The notes below the pieces were generated by a model, which saw only the letters and a program-made list of their open reading frames with translations, did no database searches and was not told where the DNA came from. The position numbers were made by a program, and so were the translations under genes. From assembly GCF_001423905.1 (NCBI RefSeq), contig NZ_LMPQ01000010.1:304611-368610 (forward strand): DNA of 64,000 nucleotides. The letters are read 5' to 3'. The stretch comes from Frigoribacterium sp. Leaf186 (GTDB lineage: Bacteria > Actinomycetota > Actinomycetes > Actinomycetales > Microbacteriaceae). Below, piece by piece: positions 16,905 through 25,838 of the stretch (the first letter of the stretch is position 1; each line of letters opens with the position of its first letter).

Positions 16905-17992
16905 GCGGTGTACCTCCGGTCCAGGCCGGCGGCGAGGCAGGCGACGACCTCGTAGGTGATGCCGTCGATCGCCTCGGCCCAGTCGGCCGCGGATCGGCGC
17001 CCGAGCGCCGGGTCGCCGAACAGGACGACCTCGTCGCCGACCTCGACCGGGTCGTCGCCCACGTCGATCACGAGGGCGTTCATCGCGATCCGACCGCGGA
17101 CCCGGTAGGTGCGGCGACCGATCGTGACGGACGCCCGCTCGCTCGCGGCCCGGTCGATGCCGTCCGCGTACCCGACCGGGACGATCGCGATCGACGTGTC
17201 GCGTTCGGGGCGGAAGAGGTAGCCGTACGACACGCCCTCGCCGGCCGGGATGCGCTTGACGGTGGTCACCGGTGCCGTGACCGTCATGGCCGGACGCAGG
17301 CCGAGGTCGGCCGAGGTGCGGTCGGGGTAAGGGCTCAGACCGTAGCTCGCGAGGCCGAGGCGCACCATGGTCGCGCGCGACCCCGCGTAGTCGAGCGCGG
17401 CCGCCGAGGCGGCGACGTGCAGCAGCGGGGGTCGGACCCCTCGTTCGTCGAGCATCTGCGAGGCCTGGGCGAACCGGGCCGTCTGCAGGCCGTCCTCTTC
17501 GGCCGAGGTGTTCGACACGTGGGTCATCAGGCCCTCCACCGGTACCGTGGCGGAGTGCCGGGCGGCCCGGTCGAAGAGCTCGGGCCACTCGGACTCGACG
17601 GCGCCGTTGCGGCTGAGCCCCGTGTCGATCGCGAGGTGCACGGCGCGGACGCCGGCCGCCACGGCCGCCTCGAGCTGGTCGACGCTCGACACCGCCGGGG
17701 TGACGCCGAGCGCCGCGGCCTCGACGAAGTCCTCGCCGGGCGCGTGCAGCCAGGCGAGCACCGGGGCCTCGACCCCGGCCCGGCGCAGGGCCACCGCCTC
17801 GGCCAGGTCGGCCACGCCGAGCCAGTCGACGCCCGCCTCGACGAAGACGCGTGCGCACTCGACGGCTCCGTGCCCGTAGGCGTTCGCCTTGACCACCGCC
17901 ATGACGGCCGCGGGCGCGACGGCCTCGCGCAGCACCCGGACGTTGTGGCGCAGGGCCGTGGTGTCGACGGTGATGGTGACGTCGTGCGTCAT
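16901..17992 (-). CDS. alr: Alanine racemase (paralogue 1)
   Basis: The product has 363 residues. It makes D-alanine for peptidoglycan. Lys35 in AVVKANAYGHG is the PLP lysine and Tyr256 in GEGVSYGYLF is the second base; VPVGYADGIDR, RLGLASYGLSP and [10 protein letters not shown] are family landmarks. Two canonical positions differ: MN (304-305) replaces the usual MD after GRIA, and the C-terminus ends LAAGLDRRYTA rather than RVPRVY. It overlaps acpS upstream (ATGA, 17989-17992) and the second racemase downstream, so all three and tsaE are one operon. Confidence 0.88.
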   Translation of the reverse strand: MTHDVTITVDTTALRHNVRVLREAVAPAAVMAVVKANAYGHGAVECARVFVEAGVDWLGVADLAEAVALRRAGVEAPVLAWLHAPGEDFVEAAALGVTPAVSSVDQLEAAVAAGVRAVHLAIDTGLSRNGAVESEWPELFDRAARHSATVPVEGLMTHVSNTSAEEDGLQTARFAQASQMLDERGVRPPLLHVAASAAALDYAGSRATMVRLGLASYGLSPYPDRTSADLGLRPAMTVTAPVTTVKRIPAGEGVSYGYLFRPERDTSIAIVPVGYADGIDRAASERASVTIGRRTYRVRGRIAMNALVIDVGDDPVEVGDEVVLFGDPALGRRSAADWAEAIDGITYEVVACLAAGLDRRYTA

Positions 17993-18411
17993 CGGTCTGC
18001 CCCTTCGTGGTGCGGACCGCCGAGGCGGCCGGGCGGGAGGTCGACGCCCTCGGCGACCACGTACGCCACGGCGACGCCGCCGTCGTGGCTGAGCGAGAGG
18101 TGGAGGCGCGAGACGCCCCGCGAGTCGGCCAGCGCACGTGCTCCCCCGCCGAGCACGAGCGACGGCGCGCCCTCGTCGTCCGAGACGACGACGACGTCGT
18201 GCCAGCTGACCCCGGTGGAGCCGCCCAGGGACTTGATGAGCGCCTCCTTGGCGGCGAACCGCGCCGCGAGCGAGGGGCGGCCCCGGGGGCTGCCGTCCCG
18301 CAGCACGAGTTCGCCCTCGCGGAACAGCCGCGCGGCGAGCGCCGGCGTGCGGTCGAGCGTGCGGCCGAAGCGCTCGAGGTCGACGACGTCGACGCCGATG
18401 CCGACGATCAC
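17989..18411 (-). CDS. acpS: Holo-[acyl-carrier-protein] synthase
   Basis: The product has 140 residues from GTG 18411. AcpS transfers 4'-phosphopantetheine from CoA to the serine of acyl carrier protein in the cytoplasm. IVGIGVDVVDLERF carries the metal-binding Asp, and RFAAKEALIKSLG the catalytic Lys/Glu helix. SLSHDGGVAVAYVV is the C-terminal AcpS signature. The C-terminus is extended by about 15 residues. It sits between glmS and alr, the common actinobacterial order. Confidence 0.95.
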   Translation of the reverse strand: MIVGIGVDVVDLERFGRTLDRTPALAARLFREGELVLRDGSPRGRPSLAARFAAKEALIKSLGGSTGVSWHDVVVVSDDEGAPSLVLGGGARALADSRGVSRLHLSLSHDGGVAVAYVVAEGVDLPPGRLGGPHHEGADR

Positions 18412-18454
18412 GTCGGCGTCCGCTCGCTGCGCTGTCGCGGGTGCACGGCTCTGG

Positions 18455-20305
18455 CTACTCGACGGTGACCGACTTGGCCAGGTTGCGCGGCTGGTCGACG
18501 TCGAGGCCCTTGGCCGCCGCGAGCTCCATGCCGAAGACGTGCAGGGGCACGACCGACAGCAGCGGCTCGAAGAGCGGCGCGGCCAGGGGGATGTGCAGCA
18601 CCTCGTCGGCGAACGGCAACACCGCGGCGTCGCCCTCTTCGGCGATCGCGATGACGCGGGCACCGCGGGCGCGGATCTCTTGGATGTTCGAGACGACCTT
18701 GGGGTGCAGCGATCGCGGGTCGCGGGGGCTCGGCACGATGACGAAGACGATCTGGCCGGGCTCGATCAGCGCGATGGGACCGTGCTTGAGCTCGCCCGCC
18801 GCGAAGCCCTCGGCGTGGATGTACGCGAGCTCCTTCAGCTTGAGGGCGCCCTCGAGGGCGATGGGGTAGCCGACGTGACGGCCGAGGAACAGCACCGACC
18901 GGGTGTCGGCCATCCAGCCCGCGAGGGTCTTGATGCGTTCGGAGGACTCGAGGACCTGCTCGATCTTGCCGGGGATCTCGAGCAGGTCGGCGACCTGCTC
19001 GGCGACCTCGTCGGCGCTCAGCGTCCCGCGCAGCGTCGCCAGGTGCAGGCCGAGCAGGAACAGCGCGGTGCCCTGGGCGACGAAGGCCTTGGTGGAGGCC
19101 ACGGCGACCTCGGGGCCGGCGTGCGTGTACAGGACGGCGTCGGACTCACGCGGGATGGTCGACCCCTGCGTGTTGCAGATCGACAGCACCTGGGCGCCCC
19201 GCTCTCGGGCGTACTTGACGGCCATCAGGGTGTCCATCGTCTCGCCCGACTGGCTGATCGACACGACGAGGGTCTTCTCGTCGAGCACCGGGTCGCGGTA
19301 CCGGAACTCGTGGGCCAGCTCGACCTCGACGGGGACGCGGGCCCACTGCTCGATGGCGTACTTGCCGAGGATGCCGGCGTACGCGGCCGTGCCGCAGGCG
19401 ATCACGATGACGCGGTCGACGGTCAGCAGGCGATCGCGCACGCCGTCGAGCTCGGTCAGCGTGACCGCCCCGTCGGTGGTGCGGCCGAGCAACGTCTTGG
19501 CGACGGCCTCGGGTTCTTCGCTGATCTCTTTGGCCATGAAGCTGGACCAGCCGCCCTTCTCGGCCGCCGAGGCGTCCCAGTCGACCTCGAACTCGGTCGT
19601 CTCGACGGAGGCACCGGTGAAGTCGACGACCTCGACCGAATCCGGTCGGATCGTCACCAGCTGGTCCTGACCGATCGACATGGCCCGGCGGGTGTGGGCC
19701 ACGAAGGCCGCGACGTCGCTGCCGAGGAAGTTCTCGCCGTCGCCCAGGCCGATCACCAGGGGCGAGTTGCGGCGGGCGCCGACGACGACGCCGGGCTGGT
19801 CCGCGTGCACGACGAGCAGCGTGAAGGCGCCGTCGAGGGTGTTGACGACCGTGCGCAGGGCCTCGGTCAGGTCACCCGTGGCACGGTAGGCCCGGGCGAC
19901 GAGGTGGGCGGCGACCTCGGAGTCGGTCTCGCTGAGGAACTCGACGCCCTCGGCGAGCAGCTCGGCCTTGAGCTCGGAGAAGTTCTCGATGATGCCGTTG
20001 TGGATGAGGGCCAGCTTGCCGCCGTCGGCGAGGTGGGGGTGCGCGTTCGCGTCCGTCGGGCCGCCGTGCGTCGCCCAGCGGGTGTGGCCGATGCCGGTCG
20101 TGCCGTCGGTCAGGGGCGTCGCCTCGAGGTCGTCGACCAGCATCCGCAGCTTGCCGGCCTTCTTGCGGGTGCCCAGGCTCCCCGCCGCGTCGATGACGGC
20201 GACGCCGGCCGAGTCGTACCCGCGGTACTCGAGTCGCTTGAGGCCGCCCAGCAGCACCTCGATGCTCTTGTCACCCGTTCCGACGTATCCCACGATTCCA
20301 CACAT
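18455..20305 (-). CDS. glmS: Glutamine--fructose-6-phosphate aminotransferase
   Basis: The product has 616 residues and makes glucosamine-6-phosphate from fructose-6-phosphate and glutamine, the entry step to UDP-GlcNAc. ATG 20305 is chosen because the mature N-terminal Cys2 (MCGIVGYVG) is the glutaminase nucleophile. The glutaminase domain runs to about 230 (LEYRGYDSAG, GIGHTRWATHG). Two SIS sugar-isomerase domains occupy about 295-430 and 465-600 (SQSGETMDT). The C-terminus DQPRNLAKSVTVE is canonical. It is divergent from coaA and works with glmM, encoded at 21503. Confidence 0.97.
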   Translation of the reverse strand: MCGIVGYVGTGDKSIEVLLGGLKRLEYRGYDSAGVAVIDAAGSLGTRKKAGKLRMLVDDLEATPLTDGTTGIGHTRWATHGGPTDANAHPHLADGGKLALIHNGIIENFSELKAELLAEGVEFLSETDSEVAAHLVARAYRATGDLTEALRTVVNTLDGAFTLLVVHADQPGVVVGARRNSPLVIGLGDGENFLGSDVAAFVAHTRRAMSIGQDQLVTIRPDSVEVVDFTGASVETTEFEVDWDASAAEKGGWSSFMAKEISEEPEAVAKTLLGRTTDGAVTLTELDGVRDRLLTVDRVIVIACGTAAYAGILGKYAIEQWARVPVEVELAHEFRYRDPVLDEKTLVVSISQSGETMDTLMAVKYARERGAQVLSICNTQGSTIPRESDAVLYTHAGPEVAVASTKAFVAQGTALFLLGLHLATLRGTLSADEVAEQVADLLEIPGKIEQVLESSERIKTLAGWMADTRSVLFLGRHVGYPIALEGALKLKELAYIHAEGFAAGELKHGPIALIEPGQIVFVIVPSPRDPRSLHPKVVSNIQEIRARGARVIAIAEEGDAAVLPFADEVLHIPLAAPLFEPLLSVVPLHVFGMELAAAKGLDVDQPRNLAKSVTVE

Positions 20306-20388
20306 GGGCTCGATCTTAGAGGCTGTCGTCCGTGAGCCCGGCGGGCCGTGCCGACGCGTCACCACCCCGAGCCGGTAGCCTCGTCCGC

Positions 20389-21345
20389 ATGGCCGAAGCC
20401 ACCCCGACGACCGCGCCCTCCACCGTGCACGCGAGCCCCTTCGTCGAGATCGGGCGCGACGCCTGGGCCGATCTCGCGCCCACCACCCGCCTGCCGCTGA
20501 CCGAGACCGAGATCGTCCAGCTGCGTGGGCTCGGCGACCGGCTCGACATGCGCGAGGTGCAGGACGTCTACGTCCCCCTCAGCCGCCTGCTCAACCTCTA
20601 CGCCGCGGGCGCGCGCAACCTGCACCGGGCGACCAGCGACTTCCTCGGCGAACGGGCGCAGCGCACGCCGTTCGTGATCGGGGTCGCCGGGTCGGTGGCG
20701 GTCGGCAAGTCCACCGTCGCGCGCCTCCTCCGTGAGCTGCTGAGCCGGTGGGACGACACCCCGCGGGTCGAGCTGGTGACCACCGACGGGTTCCTCTACC
20801 CGAACGCCGAACTCGAGCGTCGCGGCATCATGAGCCGCAAGGGGTTCCCCGAGTCGTACGACCGCCGGCACCTGCTGCGCTTCGTGTCGCAGGTCAAGAG
20901 CGGGGCCGAAGAGGTGCGCGCACCCTTCTACTCGCACACGAGCTACGACATCATGCCGAGTGCCGAGGTCGTGGTCCGCCGGCCCGACATCCTCATCGTC
21001 GAGGGGCTGAACGTGCTGCAGCCCGCGGTGGCCGGGCGCCTCGCCCTCAGCGACCTGTTCGACTTCACCGTCTACGTCGACGCCCGCACCTCCGACATCG
21101 AGAGCTGGTTCGTCGAGCGGTTCCTGGCGCTGCAGAAGGGCGCCTTCACACAAGAGCGCTCGTTCTTCCACCGCTTCGCCGACATGGACGAAGCCGAGGC
21201 CCGGTCGTTCGCCTCGGGCATCTGGAAGTCGGTCAACGAGCCCAACCTGGTCGAGAACGTGCTGCCGACGCGCTCGCGTGCCACGCTCGTGCTGCGCAAG
21301 GCCGCCGACCACAAGGTCAGCTCGGTCCTTCTGCGCAAGATCTGA
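20389..21345 (+). CDS. coaA: Type I pantothenate kinase
   Basis: The product has 318 residues. It phosphorylates pantothenate, the first step of coenzyme A synthesis. The prokaryotic type I features are [17 protein letters not shown] (P-loop), [31 protein letters not shown] and [11 protein letters not shown] 20389 fits the family; an in-frame upstream start at 20332 adds only low-complexity residues. It is the single plus-strand gene here, divergent from glmS across 83 bases and convergent with glmM. Confidence 0.96.
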   Translation: MAEATPTTAPSTVHASPFVEIGRDAWADLAPTTRLPLTETEIVQLRGLGDRLDMREVQDVYVPLSRLLNLYAAGARNLHRATSDFLGERAQRTPFVIGVAGSVAVGKSTVARLLRELLSRWDDTPRVELVTTDGFLYPNAELERRGIMSRKGFPESYDRRHLLRFVSQVKSGAEEVRAPFYSHTSYDIMPSAEVVVRRPDILIVEGLNVLQPAVAGRLALSDLFDFTVYVDARTSDIESWFVERFLALQKGAFTQERSFFHRFADMDEAEARSFASGIWKSVNEPNLVENVLPTRSRATLVLRKAADHKVSSVLLRKI

Positions 21346-21502
21346 CCCGGCGCCTCCGGCCGAGGCCAGGAGGCGCGGGTCGGGTCAGGAGGCGCGGGTC
21401 ACGTCGAGAGGCGCGGGTCACGTCGCCCTCGCGTCGCGCCCCGTCCGCCCGGAGGCAGCGGCTCAGAGACTCGAAGACTCAGACGCCCGGACGCTCAGAC
21501 GC
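21346..21502. repeat. Repeat-filled convergent gap between coaA and glmM
   Basis: Two exact copies of GGAGGCGCGGGTC (21369, 21388) and a third partial copy near 21407 lie in tandem. A second array of GACGCTCA/GACTCAGA units follows from about 21463 into the 3' end of glmM. No gene or classical terminator hairpin is seen. Confidence 0.7.
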
Positions 21503-22864
21503 TCAGAGCGCGAGTCGCTCGCGGACGACGTCGGCCAGGGCGTGCGCCACGCGGTCGGCGGTCGCCTGGTCGGCGGCCTCGACCATGACGCGGACGACGG
21601 GCTCGGTGCCCGAGGGGCGCAGCAGCACGCGGCCCGAGTCGCCGAGTTCGGCCTCGAAGCGTCGGACGGCCTCGGCCACGCCCTCGTCGGAGGCGGCGCG
21701 TGACCGGTCGACGTCGCGCACGTTGATCATGATCTGCGGGAACACCGTCATGACCGAGGCGAGCTCGGCCAGGCCCTTGCCGGTCGCGGCCATGCGGGCG
21801 ACGAGCGAGAGCCCGGTGAGGATGCCGTCGCCGGTGGTGGCGTAGTCGGCGAAGACGATGTGGCCGGACTGTTCGCCGCCGAGGGTGAAGCCGTGCTCGT
21901 TCATGTCCTCGAGCACGTAGCGGTCGCCGACCTTGGTCTGGCGGACCGTGATGCCGTGCTCGGCCATCGCCCGGATGAGGCCGAGGTTGCTCATGACGGT
22001 GGCCACGAGCGTGTCGTCGACGAGCGCGCCTCGCCCTTTCTGGGCCACGGCGAGGATGGCCATGATCTGGTCGCCGTCGACCACGGCGCCCGTGGCGTCG
22101 ACGGCGAGGCAGCGGTCGGCGTCGCCGTCGTGCGCGATGCCGACGTCGGCTCCGTGCTCGAGGACGGCCTTCGCCAGGTTGTCGAGGTGGGTCGACCCCA
22201 CGCCGTCGTTGATGTTCACGCCGTCGGGGTCGGCGCCGATCAGCGTGACGGTGGCGCCGGCGTCGGTGAACACCTCGGGCGACACGGCCGCGGCCGCGCC
22301 GTGCGCGCAGTCGAGCACGACGTGGATGCCGTCGAGCCGGTTGGGCAGGGCACCGAGCAGGTGCAGGACGTAGCGGTCCTCGGCGTCGGCGAACCGACGG
22401 ATGCGACCGACGTCGCCGCCGATGGGCATGAGCTGCGGGTCGGCCATGGCCGCTTCGATGCGGTCCTCGACCTCGTCGGGCAGCTTCGTCCCGCCGAAGG
22501 CGAAGAACTTGATGCCGTTGTCGGGGGCCGGGTTGTGCGAGGCGCTGATCATGACGCCGAAGTCGGCACCGATGTCGTCGACCAGGAACGCCGCGGCGGG
22601 CGTCGGGATGACCCCGGCGTCGAGCACGTCGACGCCCGAGCTGGCCAACCCGGCACACACGGCCGCGGTGAGGAACTCGCCCGAGATGCGGGGGTCGCGC
22701 GCCACGACGGCGACGGGTCGCCGCCCTTCGGCGCGACGGGCATCGGCGTGATGCCCCTTCGTGAGCACCACCGCGCTCGCCTGGGAGAGCCCCAGGGCGA
22801 GCGCGGCGGTCAACTCACGGTTGGCGAGGCCTCTGACACCGTCGGTACCGAACAAACGCGTCAT
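21503..22864 (-). CDS. glmM: Phosphoglucosamine mutase
   Basis: The product has 453 residues. It converts glucosamine-6-phosphate to glucosamine-1-phosphate for UDP-GlcNAc. The N-terminus LFGTDGVRG is the family signature, [16 protein letters not shown] carries the phosphoserine, DGDADR binds the metal, and [12 protein letters not shown] binds the sugar phosphate. It follows rpsI by 29 bases and is probably co-transcribed with rplM-rpsI, a common actinobacterial arrangement. Confidence 0.97.
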   Translation of the reverse strand: MTRLFGTDGVRGLANRELTAALALGLSQASAVVLTKGHHADARRAEGRRPVAVVARDPRISGEFLTAAVCAGLASSGVDVLDAGVIPTPAAAFLVDDIGADFGVMISASHNPAPDNGIKFFAFGGTKLPDEVEDRIEAAMADPQLMPIGGDVGRIRRFADAEDRYVLHLLGALPNRLDGIHVVLDCAHGAAAAVSPEVFTDAGATVTLIGADPDGVNINDGVGSTHLDNLAKAVLEHGADVGIAHDGDADRCLAVDATGAVVDGDQIMAILAVAQKGRGALVDDTLVATVMSNLGLIRAMAEHGITVRQTKVGDRYVLEDMNEHGFTLGGEQSGHIVFADYATTGDGILTGLSLVARMAATGKGLAELASVMTVFPQIMINVRDVDRSRAASDEGVAEAVRRFEAELGDSGRVLLRPSGTEPVVRVMVEAADQATADRVAHALADVVRERLAL

Positions 22865-22893
22865 CGCGAGACCTGCCTCGTGTGTGGTGCTGG

Positions 22894-23379
22894 TTAGCGC
22901 TTCGAGAACTGCGAGGCCTTGCGGGCCTTCTTGAGACCGGCCTTCTTGCGCTCGATGACGCGGGCGTCGCGGGTGAGGAAGCCGGCCTTCTTGAGGGTGG
23001 CGCGGTTGTTCTCGCGGTCGATCTCGTTCAGCGCACGGGCGATGGCGAGACGGAGTGCACCGGCCTGGCCCGAGGGGCCGCCACCGGTGACCTTGACGGC
23101 CACGTCGTACGAGCCGAGCAGGTCGAGGACCTTGAACGGGTCGTTGATCAGCTGCTGGTGCAGCTTGTTGGGGAAGTAGTCCTCGAGGGTGCGACCGTTC
23201 ACGACGATCGTGCCGGAGCCGGGCGTGAGGCGCGCACGAGCGATGGCCTCCTTGCGACGACCGACGGCGGAACCGCCGACGCTCAGCACGGGGCGGGGCG
23301 TCGCGGCGGCCTCGGGGGCCGAGCTCTCGGTGGTGAAGCTCTCGGGAGCCTGGTCGATGGAATCTGCGATCTGAGCCAC
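22894..23379 (-). CDS. rpsI: 30S ribosomal protein S9
   Basis: The product has 161 residues. The S9 core starts at about residue 34 ([16 protein letters not shown]) and ends in the invariant [22 protein letters not shown] basic tail that reaches the P-site tRNA. The first 33 residues are a non-conserved Ala/Ser/Glu extension. It follows rplM by 32 bases. Confidence 0.97.
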   Translation of the reverse strand: MAQIADSIDQAPESFTTESSAPEAAATPRPVLSVGGSAVGRRKEAIARARLTPGSGTIVVNGRTLEDYFPNKLHQQLINDPFKVLDLLGSYDVAVKVTGGGPSGQAGALRLAIARALNEIDRENNRATLKKAGFLTRDARVIERKKAGLKKARKASQFSKR

Positions 23380-23411
23380 TGTGTGGGGGTCCTTAAGTCT
23401 GAAGGCGGACG

Positions 23412-23858
23412 CTACTGGGCGACCTGGTCGAGGGTGTAAACCGTGGGCTGCTGAGCAGCGTGGGGGTGCTCGGCACCCGCGTACACCTTCAGCTTCTTGA
23501 TCTGGGCACGGCCCAGCGAGTTCTTCGGCAGCATGCCACGGATGGCCTTCTCGACCGCACGGGTGGGGTGCTTCTCGACCATCTCGGAGTACGTGGTGGC
23601 CGTGATGCCGCCCGGGTAGCCCGAGTGACGGTAGTAGAGCTTCTCGGCCAGCTTGGAGCCGGTGAGGGCCACCTTGTCGGCGTTGATGACGATGACGAAG
23701 TCGCCCATGTCCATGTGGGGGGCGAAGGTCGGCTTGTGCTTGCCGCGCAGCAGGGCTGCCACGTGGCTCGCGAGGCGGCCGAGCACGACGTCGTCGGCGT
23801 CGATGATCAGCCAGTTCGGCTGGACGTCAGCCGGCTTGGGGGAGAAAGTGCGCGTCAC
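23412..23858 (-). CDS. rplM: 50S ribosomal protein L13
   Basis: The product has 148 residues, the usual length. [40 protein letters not shown], and [14 protein letters not shown] are family blocks. It is the first gene of rplM-rpsI-glmM. A 212-base gap to truA presumably holds the promoter, but I could not pick a convincing -35/-10 pair. Confidence 0.97.
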   Translation of the reverse strand: MTRTFSPKPADVQPNWLIIDADDVVLGRLASHVAALLRGKHKPTFAPHMDMGDFVIVINADKVALTGSKLAEKLYYRHSGYPGGITATTYSEMVEKHPTRAVEKAIRGMLPKNSLGRAQIKKLKVYAGAEHPHAAQQPTVYTLDQVAQ

Positions 23859-24070
23859 AGTAGTGCTGCTTCCTGGTCGAGGTGAGAGGTTCGTGAATCC
23901 CGCTCCGTTGCCGTTGTCACCGCAGAGGCGATGAGAACGAGTCAGGTGGAGGGCTCAACTTCGGGCGAAAGCGCGCAGTTGCGCAGACACCAAGGGTTCA
24001 CGTTACCCGACGCCGACGAGCCGGTCAACCGACGCTCGGCCCGCCACCGGGCCGCCACCGGCCCGGGCGG

Positions 24071-24979
24071 TCACTCCCCCAGTTGGTCGTGCGACCGCTT
24101 CACCTGCGTCAGGGCGACGCGAGCGGCCATCTCGTCGTCGGGCGGGTAGCCGACCTCGACCATCGTGAGGCCGTGGGCGGGCACCACCCTGAACTCGCCG
24201 TTGCGCTGGGCCTCACGACGCACGCCCTCGGCGCGGTGCGCCTCCATGGCTCCTTCGCCGACGGCGACGCAGGCGCCGACCAGGTTGCGCACGAGGTTGT
24301 GGCAGAAGGCGTCGGCCTGCACCGACGCCACGAGCACGCCGTCGGCCTCGCGCCGCCACGAGAAGTGCTGCAGCTCGCGGATCGTGGTCGCGTACTCGCG
24401 GTGCCGGCAGTACGCGGCCCAGTCGTGCAACCCGACGAGGCCGGCGGCCGTGGCGTTCATCAGGTCGAGGTCGAGACGCTGGTCGTACCAGAGGGTGTGG
24501 CCGCGTCGGGTCGGGTCGCGTTCCGCCCCGCGGTCGGCGATGCGGTACTCGTAACGGCGCCAGAGCGCGCCGAACCGGGCGTGGAAACCGGGAGGCGCGA
24601 CCCGCGCACCCGAGATCACGATCTCGTCGGACGCACCCGCGAGCCCGTTGAGCCGCCGGGCGAGCACGGTCGGGGCGTCGAGCGGCGACTGGTCGCGCAT
24701 GCCCCGGTGCGGCCTCTGCAGCTGGGCGATCTGGGCGTCGGTCAGGTCGAGGTGCACCACCTGGCCCCGCGCGTGCACGCCGGCGTCCGTGCGGCCCGCC
24801 ACCGTGACGGTCGGCACGTCGCCGAGGCGGCGGAACAGCGTCTGCAGCGCGGCCTCGATCTCGCCCTGCACGGTGCGGCGGCCGGGCTGTTCGCTCCAGC
24901 CCGAGAAGTCGGTGCCGTCGTAGGCGACCCCGAGCCGGAGGCGCGTCAGGGCCGGGTCGTCGATCGTCACGCCACCCAT
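24071..24979 (-). CDS. truA: tRNA pseudouridine(38-40) synthase TruA
   Basis: The product has about 302 residues. It isomerises U38-40 in the anticodon stem. LGVAYDGTDFSGW is the N-terminal signature and AGRTDAGVHARGQVVHLD carries the catalytic Asp. FCHNLVRNLVGACVAVG is the RNA-binding C-terminal block. ATG 24979 and GTG 24970 are both possible starts. The formyltransferase stop lies only 16 bases upstream, so truA is probably transcribed with that accessory pair. Confidence 0.95.
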   Translation of the reverse strand: MGGVTIDDPALTRLRLGVAYDGTDFSGWSEQPGRRTVQGEIEAALQTLFRRLGDVPTVTVAGRTDAGVHARGQVVHLDLTDAQIAQLQRPHRGMRDQSPLDAPTVLARRLNGLAGASDEIVISGARVAPPGFHARFGALWRRYEYRIADRGAERDPTRRGHTLWYDQRLDLDLMNATAAGLVGLHDWAAYCRHREYATTIRELQHFSWRREADGVLVASVQADAFCHNLVRNLVGACVAVGEGAMEAHRAEGVRREAQRNGEFRVVPAHGLTMVEVGYPPDDEMAARVALTQVKRSHDQLGE

Positions 24980-24995
24980 GCTACGAGAGCGACGC

Positions 24996-25838
24996 TCACT
25001 GCCGGGACTCGGCCTCGAGCACCGTGTAGTCGCCGTCGACGCAGTGCAGGACGACCCCGTCGGGACGACGCCCGGGCTCGCCCCGCCACACCGTGACCGG
25101 CTCGCCCCCGGCGGCCAGGTAGAAGGCGCCGGGGTAGGGACGCGTGGTCGCCCGGACCAGGCGGTCGACGTGCTCGACGGTGTCGACGGCGGGGTCGAAG
25201 AGCCCGTCGGCGGGCGTCCGCCGCGCCCAGGTCGTCGCCTGCGACTCGTCCTGCGGGCGAGCGACCGCGGTGCCGTCCCGCATCGCGGGCCAGAGGGCGC
25301 GGATCAGTCGGACGTGGGCGGCGTCGACCTTGGCGTAGAGCGTCGTCGCCGTCTCGCGCGCGTCGACGCGGATGGTCTCGGCCCCGAGCACCGGCCCGGT
25401 GTCGACGCCCGACTCGAGCAGGAAGGCCGTCACCCCCGTCTCGGGCAGGCCCTCGACGATGGCCCAGGGCACGGCCGCGTTGCCCCGGCCGACCGGCAGG
25501 AGGGTCGGGTGCATGCCCACGGCACCGTGACGCGCGGCGGCGAGGACCTCGGGGCCGGCGATCTGGGACCAGCCGATGACGAAGAGCCAGTCGAGGTCGG
25601 CGGCCCGCAACGCCTCCGCCGCGTCGTCGACGTGCGGCACGGCGACGAGGTCGATGCCGTGTCGGCGAGCGATGTCGTCGACCCGGACCCGCCCCGCCTT
25701 CGTCGCGGCCCTGTCGTTCGGCAGGGTGACGAGCACGTCGACGGTCGCGCCCATCTCGAGCAGCGCCTCGAGGACGCTGCGCCCCACCTGCACGCACGTG
25801 ACGAAGCCGATGCGGGGTCGCGGCGTCGTCTCAGCCAC
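24996..25838 (-). CDS. Formyltransferase-family protein (methionyl-tRNA/sugar N-formyltransferase fold)
   Basis: The product has 280 residues from GTG 25838, overlapping the PIG-L stop by eight bases. GMHPTLLPVGRGNAAVPWAI (108-127) and ESGVDTGPVLG (142-152) match the active site of 10-formyl-THF-dependent formyltransferases. His110 and Asp146 are present, but the third triad residue, usually Asn two before the His, is Gly108. The N-terminal Rossmann part (IGFVTCVQVGRSVLEALLEMG) is shorter than in Fmt. The C-terminal domain (TTRPYPGAFYLAAGGEPVTVWR) resembles ArnA/Fmt C-terminal barrels. With a PIG-L deacetylase immediately upstream, N-formylation of a de-acetylated amino sugar is a plausible role. 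Confidence 0.8.
   Translation of the reverse strand: MAETTPRPRIGFVTCVQVGRSVLEALLEMGATVDVLVTLPNDRAATKAGRVRVDDIARRHGIDLVAVPHVDDAAEALRAADLDWLFVIGWSQIAGPEVLAAARHGAVGMHPTLLPVGRGNAAVPWAIVEGLPETGVTAFLLESGVDTGPVLGAETIRVDARETATTLYAKVDAAHVRLIRALWPAMRDGTAVARPQDESQATTWARRTPADGLFDPAVDTVEHVDRLVRATTRPYPGAFYLAAGGEPVTVWRGEPGRRPDGVVLHCVDGDYTVLEAESRQ

Noticed and set aside
16703..20335. 1210-codon plus-strand open frame opposite alr/acpS/glmS
   Set aside because: Antisense shadow of four confidently identified genes.
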